Below, piece by piece: positions 16,623-25,200 of a stretch of 64,000 nucleotides of DNA. A program made the position numbers and the translations under genes. The stretch is taken from assembly GCF_010119235.1 (NCBI RefSeq), contig NZ_JAAATZ010000001.1, positions 1,394,501 through 1,458,500 of the forward strand, read 5' to 3'. Below the pieces are notes generated by a model. That model was given only the letters and a program-made list of their open reading frames with translations. It was not told the DNA's origin and did no database searches. Origin of the DNA: Flavobacterium phycosphaerae (GTDB lineage Bacteria > Bacteroidota > Bacteroidia > Flavobacteriales > Flavobacteriaceae). Position 1 is the stretch's first letter, and every line of letters starts with the position of its first letter.

Positions 16623-17285
16623 ATGAAACCGGATTTTATAAATGCAAAACAGTCTTGCTGTTGTTTGCTGACACTTTTATTGCTTTTTACTTTCGACGCC
16701 ATTTCTCAAAACAGTATTGATAATTTAAAATTTGAAGACAATACTGTTTATCTTTTCAGCAGAGGCACCAAGACAAAGTCGGGTTTGATTGCTAAAAAAT
16801 TCAATTCAAATGATCGTTACATAACTCACGTAGGCATAGGGTTTGTCGAAAACAATAAGATGAGAATCTACAACGTGATTGATTGTGATACGACCAAGAC
16901 CGCATTGGTAATTGATAATTTGAAGTCATTTGTTTGTGAAAAAGCATATTATCTGAGTATTTGGAAATGCAAAAGCAACAAACAAGAGTTTTTGAAATTA
17001 AAGAAAATATGTCATGAGTACAGCAGTAGGAAAGTGTATTTCGATTATTCGTTTAAACTTAATGAAAAAGACAACATTTTATACTGTTCGGAATTTTGCT
17101 CAAGAGTACTTAAGGTTATCAATTCAACTAAATTCAACTTCCATCCCAAAAAAATGAAGCTGGAATCATTTTACAGAGCCGTATTGAGCAGAGATGAATT
17201 ACTCTATTATCCGGTTGATTTTTTTCAGGAAGGTAAACTTTTTTCAAAAATATTTGAAGCTAATTTTAATGCAGAAAAAACATGA
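16623..17285 (+). CDS. YiiX/YebB-like NlpC/P60-superfamily cysteine hydrolase, exported
   Basis: A 220-residue protein with an N-terminal hydrophobic export signal carrying three consecutive Cys (residues 12-14), ending near AISQ. The remainder fits the permuted papain fold: His69 in YITHVGIGF precedes Cys155 in NILYCSEFCS, the order seen in YiiX-type enzymes, with YFDYSF in between. Such enzymes are predicted amidases or peptidases acting on lipids, peptides or cell-wall links; the substrate is unknown here. Its stop overlaps the next start by 4 bases (ATGA). Possible roles are maturation of, or defence against, the product of the first operon gene. Confidence 0.72.
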   Translation: MKPDFINAKQSCCCLLTLLLLFTFDAISQNSIDNLKFEDNTVYLFSRGTKTKSGLIAKKFNSNDRYITHVGIGFVENNKMRIYNVIDCDTTKTALVIDNLKSFVCEKAYYLSIWKCKSNKQEFLKLKKICHEYSSRKVYFDYSFKLNEKDNILYCSEFCSRVLKVINSTKFNFHPKKMKLESFYRAVLSRDELLYYPVDFFQEGKLFSKIFEANFNAEKT

Positions 17286-17671
17286 AAAAATATTTTTTAT
17301 TACTTATAGTATTGCCATTGGTGTCATTTTCACAGTCTGATTTCGAGAAAACCATTCAGGCCGGAAGTGTCTTAGTTAATGGACTGAGTTTTTTAAAAGG
17401 GAATAAATCTTCAGACAATAAAACCGTTTTGATGCTGTGTATTAAAAACAAATTGTCCGATAAGATTACATTTAAAATAACCGGAAAGGACAAAGAAGAT
17501 AATGATGTTAAAAAAGATATGGTCATACAAAACAACGGCAAAGAATGCCTCTTCGAAATACCAAAAGGGGTATACACTTACGAAGTAATACTGGCAAATA
17601 AAGATACTTTTAAAAAAGGCGAGTATAAGTTCGATGAAGACATAACAATTACCATCAAAAAAGACGAGTAA
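17282..17671 (+). CDS. Small exported beta-rich protein, unknown
   Basis: A 129-residue protein with a signal peptide (LPLVSFSQ, about residue 18), followed by a Lys-rich domain of alternating strands (KITFKITGKDKEDND, then GVYTYEVILANKDTF). No family is recognised and there is only one Cys pair candidate. It is the last gene of the four-gene operon, its ATG overlapping the preceding stop, and is followed by a strong bidirectional terminator. A binding or immunity-type role is possible but unsupported. Confidence 0.7.
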   Translation: MKKYFLLLIVLPLVSFSQSDFEKTIQAGSVLVNGLSFLKGNKSSDNKTVLMLCIKNKLSDKITFKITGKDKEDNDVKKDMVIQNNGKECLFEIPKGVYTYEVILANKDTFKKGEYKFDEDITITIKKDE

Positions 17672-17693
17672 AGTGTTATGTAAAACCACAACT

Positions 17694-17725
17694 AAAAAAA
17701 GCTCATTTAAATAATGAGCTTTTTT
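17694..17725. terminator. Bidirectional terminator between convergent genes
   Basis: GCTCATT (17701-17707) and AATGAGC (17713-17719) form the stem, with an A run on the left and a T run on the right, so it can stop transcription from both sides. Confidence 0.8.
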
Positions 17726-17728
17726 AAT

Positions 17729-18562
17729 TTATTCTTTGGTTACTTCTCTAACATAAGGCTGAATCACAATTCCGGCCGAATCAAAAGCTTCTTTACAGTT
17801 TTCTAAAATATCCGAGCACATATCGCCAAAGTCGGCGTTTTTTGACCAAGGTTTAATAGATAAATGTATAGCAGAATCACTCAAATCTCTTACCGATACT
17901 GTTGGTGCCGGCGTTTTTAAAACTTTTGGATGGGCTTCCATCACTTGTAAAACAATTTCTTTGGCCGTTTTTATATTGGTTTCATAAGAAAGCGAAAATA
18001 GCAAATCGGCTCGTCTCATTCCTGCCATCGAGTAGTTGATAATCGTTCCGTTGGATAAATTGCCATTCGGAACAAAAATGGTTTGGTTGTTTCCGTTAAT
18101 TAATTTGGTTACAAAAATTTGAATTTCGCTGACTACTCCAACAACTCCCTGCGCTTCAATAGTATCACCTACACGAAAGGGTTTGAACAAAATAATAAGC
18201 ATGCCACCGGCGAAATTAGATAACGAACCTTGTAATGATAAGCCTACCGCTAAACCGGCCGCCCCTAGTATGGCAACAAATGAAGAAGTTTCGATGCCTA
18301 ATTTTGAAATGAAAGTTACAAACAACAGAACTCGCAGCGCCCAAAGTAAACTATCGGCTAAGAACTTAGATAAAGTAGGGTCGAGTTCTCTTTTCAGCAT
18401 AATCTTTTTGGCCAAACGATTGATGATTCTGATAGCATACAACCCAACAAAAAGGATGATAAATGCCGAAATCAATTTGGGGGAATAATCAATTAACGCT
18501 CTGATAAATCGATCTATATATTCTCCGAACGAATGAATATAATGCAGTTCTTTCTTTTCCAT
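17729..18562 (-). CDS. MscS-family small-conductance mechanosensitive channel
   Basis: A 277-residue protein with three hydrophobic segments (about 22-45, 65-90 and 95-125) and the MscS signature in TM3 and the start of the beta domain: GLSLQGSLSNFAGGMLIILF then KPFRVGDTIE. The cytoplasmic cage region follows (IFVPNGNLSNGTIINYS). It releases solutes on hypo-osmotic shock at the inner membrane. In related genomes I recall this gene close to tsaB; here the four exported-protein genes lie between them, consistent with an insertion. Confidence 0.92.
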   Translation of the reverse strand: MEKKELHYIHSFGEYIDRFIRALIDYSPKLISAFIILFVGLYAIRIINRLAKKIMLKRELDPTLSKFLADSLLWALRVLLFVTFISKLGIETSSFVAILGAAGLAVGLSLQGSLSNFAGGMLIILFKPFRVGDTIEAQGVVGVVSEIQIFVTKLINGNNQTIFVPNGNLSNGTIINYSMAGMRRADLLFSLSYETNIKTAKEIVLQVMEAHPKVLKTPAPTVSVRDLSDSAIHLSIKPWSKNADFGDMCSDILENCKEAFDSAGIVIQPYVREVTKE

Positions 18563-18572
18563 ATACTACTAA

Positions 18573-18594
18573 AAAAATCCCGACGAATCGGGAT
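18573..18594 (-). terminator. Rho-independent terminator of the small coiled-coil gene
   Basis: ATCCCGA (18577-18583), CGAA loop, TCGGGAT (18588-18594). On the minus strand it is followed by a run of T. Confidence 0.7.
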
Positions 18595-18625
18595 AATTAG
18601 GGTGCAAAAATAATGATTTAAGTAA

Positions 18626-18984
18626 TTAATCAGCGTCTTCTTCAACGCGATTTGTGACAGTTTTAACAGCTTCTTCAGCATTCTCAGAAGCATCGTCAGC
18701 AAAGGCACTTACTTTTTCTTTTACAGTTTCTTCAGCGTTATCGGTTAGTTCGCTTATTTTTCTTTAGCGCTCTCTACCACGTTGTCTATGGTATCAGCAG
18801 CTTGAGGAACGTACTCGCTTACTTTTTCTTTGGCCGTTTCTACAAATTCTTCTACTTTGTCCATCATTGGTTCTGCCATTTCTTTTACTTTTTCTATGGC
18901 TTCTTCTGCAAAATTTTCAGCAGTATCAGCAGCTTTTCCTTTGGCGCCGCCGAATAAATTTTTAAAAAAATCTCCAAATCCCAT
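18626..18984 (-). pseudogene. Small amphipathic coiled-coil protein, frameshifted (probable sequencing error)
   Basis: The protein starts MGFGDFFKNLFGGAKGKAAD and continues as a Glu/Lys/Ala-rich amphipathic helix with VKEKV / AKEKVSEYV periodicity, reminiscent of YtxH-like or apolipoprotein-like stress proteins. The frame stops at 18754. Adding one A to the A run (T 18757-18761 on the plus strand) gives KISELTDNAEETVKEKVSA and continues in the same composition to a stop at 18626, about 119 residues in all. The function is unknown; such proteins are often stress-induced. A terminator at 18594-18573 fits the longer form better than the short one. Confidence 0.7.
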
Positions 18985-19030
18985 GATTGTTAGTTTTATG
19001 GATTAATAATAACAATAGTACAAATTTTTT

Positions 19031-21051
19031 CTAAGATTTCGCTTGGATTTTAGTTATAATTTCTTCAAAATCAGTCGTTGGAAGGTTGCAGGTTCTGTTT
19101 TGACACAAGTAAAATAAAGTTTCAGTTTCCGAAAAGCGATTTTCCAAAAACGGAAGTTTTGATTGCTTTGTTGAGCCGGCAACGATGAGATTAGGTAAAT
19201 AGGTTTGGTTGAGTTTTACCAAATAATCGAAAGCAGTATCGCCACAAACCGCCAGTTCTTTATTTTGTTCCGAAAAATTTAAATACACATTTAGCCAATT
19301 CGAATAAGCGGAAGGATAATCAATCGTCGGGATTATGTTTTGTGTCATTTGTTGGCAGATGGTTTCATAATAAGCATTATTAAAATAAATACTCAAATGA
19401 AACAAATTGCTGGCCATAACCGAATTGGCTGACGGAATCACATTATCTTCCACTTCAAAATGAGCCGTAATTAAGTTCTCCTCCTTTTGGGAAGTAAAGG
19501 AAAAAAATTGAGCCTTTGCATCATAAAAATTATCAAAGCAATAATCCGTCAACTGTTTGGCATGTTGCAGCCAACTCTCATCCAAAGTAGCTTCGTATAA
19601 TGTGATGAATCCTTGAATCACATGAGCATAATCCTCTAAATATCCTTGGATGGTAGGAGTGCCGTTTTTATATGTTCGGAATAAATGGCCTTCTTCGCTC
19701 CATACTTTTTTTATGATAAAGTCAGCATTTTGCAAGGCGATGTCTAAATATTTTTTTCGTTCAACGCTTTATAGGCTTCAGTAAAACCTTTGAGAATAAT
19801 GGCATTCCATGACGTCAGACATTTGTCATCTAATCTCGGCTTGCTGCGTTTTTCTCTTTCTTTATACAGTTTTTGTTCCCAGGATTTTTTCTTTTGTTCA
19901 AGGGTTTCCAAAGAAATATTTTGCTGTTGAGCAATTATTGCTAAAGATTGATTTTGAATTAATACATAATTCCCGTGTTCCCAATGCCCGAAAGGATTAA
20001 TATTAAAAACGATAGCAAACAAATCATAATCTTCCGAAAGAATAGCTTGCAATTCCTCTTTTGTCCATACATAAAAAGCGCCTTCTTCCAGATGGTTTTC
20101 GGCATTCAAACTGTCGGCATCAAGCGCGGAATAAAAACTTCCCTCTTTAGTGAGCCATTCTTTTTCGATGAAAGACAAGGTTTTTTCAATGACTTCTTGG
20201 TACAATGGGTTACGAGTTAATTTGTAAGCATTGGCATAAAGTGATAGCAGTTGGCCATTGTCATAGCCCATTTTTTCAAAGTGTGGTACATGCCATTTCA
20301 TATCAACAGCATACCTCGAAAATCCGCCGTCAAGCGTGTCAAATAATCCGCCATGAGCCATTTTGCTAAGTGTCAAATCAACAAAATCCAATAGCGACTG
20401 ATTGTTGGTTTGATGACCGTAACGAAGCAAAAATTCGTAATTGTTGGGCATCATAAACTTGGGAGCACGAGCCATGCCGCCGAATGCCCAATCAAAACTT
20501 TTTTGCCATTTTTCTATGAGTCTTTCTAAAATTTCAAAGTTAAATGGGGTAGCCTTGTGTGTTGGAATTATGCTCAAGGATTGTAAGCCGTCGTGCAGCT
20601 TTTCGGTGTAGTCTAAAATGGTTTGCAAGTCATGTTGGTATAGCTCCTGAAGTTTTTCGAGGGCATTAATCCAATCGTTTTTTCGGAAATAAGTACCTCC
20701 CCAGATGGGTCTGCCATCCGGAAGCGCCACTACATTCATAGGCCAACCGCCTTGACCGGTCATGACTTGTACGGCTTTCATATAAACGGCATCAATGTCA
20801 GGACGTTCTTCGCGATCAATTTTGATGTTAATAAAATGTGCATTCATCACTTGAGCTACTTCGTCGTTTTCGAAACTTTCGTGTTCCATAACGTGGCACC
20901 AATGGCAGGCTGAGTATCCAATGCTAATAATGATGAGCTTGTTTTCTTTTTGGGCTTGTGCCAAGGCATTTGTGTTCCAGGCTTTCCAATGCACCGGATT
21001 TTTGGCGTGTTGTAACAGGTATGGACTGGTTTCAAGATGTAGTTCGTTCAT
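19031..21051 (-). pseudogene. YyaL/DUF255 thioredoxin-domain protein, frameshifted (probable sequencing error)
   Basis: The N-terminal part has a DUF255 thioredoxin-like domain with CHWC at residues 49-52 and the HLETSPYLLQHAKNPV start typical of YyaL and its eukaryotic homologue SPATA20. The C-terminal part is an alpha/alpha-barrel region like N-acylglucosamine epimerases (QGYLEDYAHVIQGFI). Two frames cover it, 21051 to 19744 and 19735 to 19031. Adding one A to the run at 19751-19757 joins them as ALNEKKYLDIALQNAD, giving about 673 residues, the expected family length. The start at 21051 is chosen because MNELHLETSP is the conserved beginning. The biochemical function of the family is unclear. 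Confidence 0.85.
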
Positions 21052-21062
21052 GATTGTTTTTT

Positions 21063-21134
21063 TAGCCCCGATTGTAGTGGAAATCCTTTTTGTTTTTGGA
21101 CAAAAAGATTGCAACGAAAAGCGGGAATAGCTCC
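21063..21134. repeat. Flavobacterial interspersed palindromic-type element (copy 1)
   Basis: An intergenic element running from TAGCCCCGATTG through a CCTTTTTG...CAAAAAG hairpin core to GCGGGAATAGCTCC. From memory very similar elements are abundant in Flavobacterium genomes. It lies between the start of the YyaL-like gene and the NifU terminator. A shortened relative occurs at 30444-30493. Confidence 0.6.
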
Positions 21135-21143
21135 TAAAATTGA

Positions 21144-21171
21144 TTAAAAAAGCGCCCGAAATAGGGCGCTT
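21144..21171 (-). terminator. Terminator of the NifU-like gene
   Basis: AAGCGCCC (21150-21157) and GGGCGCTT (21164-21171) form a perfect 8-bp stem. On the minus strand it runs into a T tract. Confidence 0.8.
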
Positions 21172-21199
21172 AAAGATACTTTTTTATTTTGAATGTGGA

Positions 21200-22096
21200 T
21201 TATCCGTTCAAGGCTTCTACTATGATGTCTTTATCATTTAACATATCTTTCAACATGTTTTCAATACCGCTTTTCAGGGTGAATGTTGAGGAAGGACAAC
21301 CGTTACAAGCTCCTTGCAATACTACTTTTACTCTTTTGTCGGCATCGTTATAGGAATCAAAAAGGATGTTCCCGCCATCGGCAGCTACGGCTGGTTTTAC
21401 ATATTCTTCTAAAATATTGATGATTTGTTGGGAAGTGGTGTCGAGATGGTCAAAGTTTTTAATTTGTTGTTTTTCCTGTTTGCTGTCGTTTTCAATCAGG
21501 GTGTCATCTAAAACAGTACCGCCGTTTTCAATAAATTGTTTGATAAAGGTTCTTAGCTCAAGCGTAATTTCATCCCACGAAGTGCTGTCGTATTTAGTGA
21601 CTGAGATGTAATTTTCGGCAATAAAAATCTCTTTAACAAAGTGAAATTTAAATAATTCTTGTGCTAACGGGGAGGCTTTGGCTTCGTCAATGTTTTTGAA
21701 TTCGGCCGCAGTTTTGGTTAATGCTTTGTTGATTACAAATTTCAATGAAGCCGGGTTGGGTGTGGTTTCGCCGTATACGGTTATCGGTTGTTTTTTAATT
21801 GGATTTTCATTTGGCAACACAATTACACCACCGTTGTTTACATAGTTTTCAATTTGTTCGGCAACAGCTTCCTGAACATCAGACCATTCCACTATACTAA
21901 AGCGCTCGATGGCGATAAAATTACTTGAAATGTATACGGTTTTTACGAAAGGAAGATAGAATAGTTGCTGAGCCAAAGGAGAGTTTTTAGCTTCGTCAAT
22001 GTTCTTATATTCAAAGCTTTCGTTCTGCGTTATAAAATCGGGGAATTCAAATTTAAGAATAGTTGGATTTTGAGTTTCTTTTATAGTGATTTTCAT
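21200..22096 (-). CDS. NifU-family Fe-S scaffold with duplicated Nfu N-terminal domain
   Basis: A 298-residue protein. Residues about 1-95 and 105-200 are two related Scaffold/Nfu-N domains, each with the pattern NPTILKFEF / NPASLKFVI, FEYKNIDEAKNSPLAQ / FKNIDEAKASPLAQ and FVKTVYIS / FVKEIFIA. The C-terminal NifU domain has the cluster-binding CNGC (Cys264 and Cys267) in QGACNGCPSSTFTLKSGIE. It acts as an iron-sulfur cluster carrier in the cytoplasm. A terminator follows and a -7 element lies just upstream. Confidence 0.9.
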   Translation of the reverse strand: MKITIKETQNPTILKFEFPDFITQNESFEYKNIDEAKNSPLAQQLFYLPFVKTVYISSNFIAIERFSIVEWSDVQEAVAEQIENYVNNGGVIVLPNENPIKKQPITVYGETTPNPASLKFVINKALTKTAAEFKNIDEAKASPLAQELFKFHFVKEIFIAENYISVTKYDSTSWDEITLELRTFIKQFIENGGTVLDDTLIENDSKQEKQQIKNFDHLDTTSQQIINILEEYVKPAVAADGGNILFDSYNDADKRVKVVLQGACNGCPSSTFTLKSGIENMLKDMLNDKDIIVEALNG

Positions 22097-22116
22097 AGCG
22101 ATAGTATATTTTTTTG

Positions 22117-22124
22117 CAAATTTA
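22117..22124 (-). promoter_or_regulatory. Putative -7 element for the NifU-like gene
   Basis: Reads TAAATTTG on the minus strand, matching TAnnTTTG, 20 bases upstream of the ATG at 22096. No clear -33 TTG. Confidence 0.4.
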
Positions 22125-22226
22125 ACAAACTTATTTTCTATGAATACTTATATTTGGACATTTAAACAACAAATTAACATATTGAAGCGTTTTACTAACA
22201 GAAAACGTCCTAACAAAATTGCACAC

Positions 22227-25200
22227 ATGAAGCGAATACTACTTCCCCTTTTTTTATTCTTGATAGGATATAATTCCTTCGCTCAACCTATTACTACTAA
22301 TACAACGACCTATACTATTCCTCAGCTTGTTCAAGATGTTTTGTTTGCCGCTCCGCCGGATGATGGAGGCTCAGCTTGTGTGGGAACGGTTAGTAATATA
22401 ACCTGGAGAACAGATGCGGGAACCAACTTGCCAAATAATAACAAGAGTATTGGTTATTTTCAAAATACGAATCCCAATTTCCCTTTAAGTAAAGGGATTA
22501 TCATGAGTACCGGATTTGTTGCTAATGCTCCAGGACCCAATACAACAACTCAAGGCAATGGAATATGGGGGACAGATAATGACTTGTTTAATTATATTGA
22601 TGGGTTGAACATAGATACCGGATTGACCGATTATAATGATGCGACTGTTCTAGAGTTTGACTTTACGCCACTCACTAATACAATGAGTTTTGACTTTTTG
22701 TTTGCTTCAGAAGAGTATGGTACGTTTCAATGTTCCTATTCGGATGCTTTTGCTTTCTTTTTAACTAATGTAACGGCAGCGACACCGCCAACAAATTTAG
22801 CTTTAATCCCTAGTAGTACTACACCTATTTCGGTAGTTACCATAAGAGATAATGCCTATAATAATAGTTGTAGTTCAGTAAATCCTTTATATTTTGGTAA
22901 CTATAATGGAGGAGCCAATGCTGCTTCTGCAGCGACCAATTTTAATGGAGAAACGGTTTTGATGACAGCTAGTTCAACAGTAATACCAAATAATGTTTAT
23001 CATATTAAATTGGTTATTGCAGACAGAAATGATAACAATTATGACTCTGCGGTATTTTTAGGAGGAGGAAGTTTTAATATTGGTTCACCTACTATTGATG
23101 GGGTTGGAGATTATGCAGGTTTAAATAGTTTTTCAGGTCCTGATGCGGTTTGTGGTTCTGCAGCAGTTACGGTGCAAGCCGGTGCTGTGCCAATTTCCGG
23201 TGTAACTTACAGTTGGACATTAGACGGTGACCCAATTGTTGGAGCTACTACCTATAGTTATACTATGACAGATGCTGGGAATTATTGTGTTACCTTAACG
23301 TATCCATCAGGTTGTTTTCAAACCGATTGTACGCTGGTAGAGCATATTCCTAGTCTTGCAATTGGTAGTGCGGATGATTTATATGCTTGTCCTTCATCAC
23401 CTACTTTTAATTTAACACAAAACACAGTTCCTGTTTTAAATGGATTGAGTACCAATCTCTCGTATCACCATTCGTTAGTTGACGCTCAAAATTTGTCAGG
23501 ATCGATTTCAAATCCCGCAAATTATATTGGATATGATGGTGAAGTAATTTATGTTGCTGTTGAAGATCCTTCCACCCCATGTATTACAACAACACAATTT
23601 ACATTACACCTACAAAATTGTTTCACTAATCCAACCGCAGGGACACCACCCAATATGATTCAGTATGAAACAACGTTAAATTCAGGTGTTTCAGCTTTTA
23701 ATTTAAATTCGCAAACCGCAGCTGTTTTAGGATCTTATAACCCAGCGGATTATACAGTTACTTATTATCTTACACAAGCTGATGCTGATGCCGGAACGAA
23801 TCCCATTGATCTTAGTGTGGATTACATAAACGGATCTAACCCTCAAACTATTTTTATCAGATTAGAAGAAAATGCCGCGCCAGCGGGCTATTATGCTACA
23901 ACAAGTTTTAGCTTAATAGTAGTTGCATTGCCAACGGTTTCGATTTCCGGAACGATTTCTATTTGTTCAGGAACTACAACCACTATTACTTTTAACGGGA
24001 CACCAAATGCTGATGTTACTTACACGGTTGATGGCGGCCCAAATCAAACCATAACTTTGAATGGTGCAGGGACGGCAACTCTTCCTACCCTGTGTTAACT
24101 GCTACTAGTACTTATGACTTAGTTAGTGTTTCCCAAACAACTGCTGCCGGTCCTACCACACAATCTGCTTTAGGTTCTGCTGTTGTTACAGTTATTCAAC
24201 TGCCTACGGTAAGTATTTCAGGAACAACTTCTATTTGTTCAGGAACTACAACAACAATTACTTTTACCGGAACACCAAATGCCGATGTTACTTATACGGT
24301 TGACGGTGGACCAAATCAAGTTATAAGTTTGGATGGTGCCGGTGCTGCTACCATTATCACTCCGGTATTAACTACTCCGAGTACTTATACATTAGTTAGT
24401 GCAACAACAACTGGAACACCATCATGTTCACAGCCACAAGCCGGTTCAGCTGCAATAACTATTACAACGCCACCTGTTATTACTAATCCAACTCCTTATA
24501 TAGTTTGTGATGATAATGAAGATGGTATTTCTTGTGCATTTGATTTAAGCACTAAAGTAAATGAAATTACCGGAGGAAATCCTAATCTTGTAGCTGACTT
24601 TTATGAAACCCCGACTAGTGGTATTGTATTGCCATTAGGGACTTATTGTAATATTGTGCCGGATGCTCAAACCTTATATGTTAAAGTTTATGATGTCAGT
24701 TCTCCATCTTGTTATGCGACCACCACATTGCAGTTGATTGTGAATCCTCATCCAATTCCAAATCCTGTTATTGCGGATTATGTATTGTGTGATTACACTA
24801 CTTCGGGCGATAATGTAGAGCAGTTTGTGCTTAACAGTAAAGATTTAGAGATAGCCAATGGACAGAGCGGGGTAGTGGTAAGTTATTATCTTACTCAGGC
24901 CGATGCGTTAAGTCAAACGAGTCCACTGCCTAATTTATATACTTCCGGTACACAACAAATATGGATTAACATCCGTTATACGGCTACGGGCTGTAATGCG
25001 GTTAGTTCGTTTAACCTGATTGTGAATCCACTGCCGATTGCTGCGACACCACCAACGCTTTATGAGTGTAGCAATGGCGCTACCAATCAGGCGTTATTTG
25101 ATTTAACACTAAATGAAGGTAATGTTAATGCTTCAGGCTTAGTGACCTTTACTTATTATACTACTTTGGCCAATGCTCAAAGCGAAGTGAGCCCTATTGG

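Noticed and set aside
22149..22156. TATATTTG as a promoter for the giant adhesin
   Set aside because: It matches TAnnTTTG but is about 70 bases from the start and no TTG is placed correctly; too weak to list as a feature.
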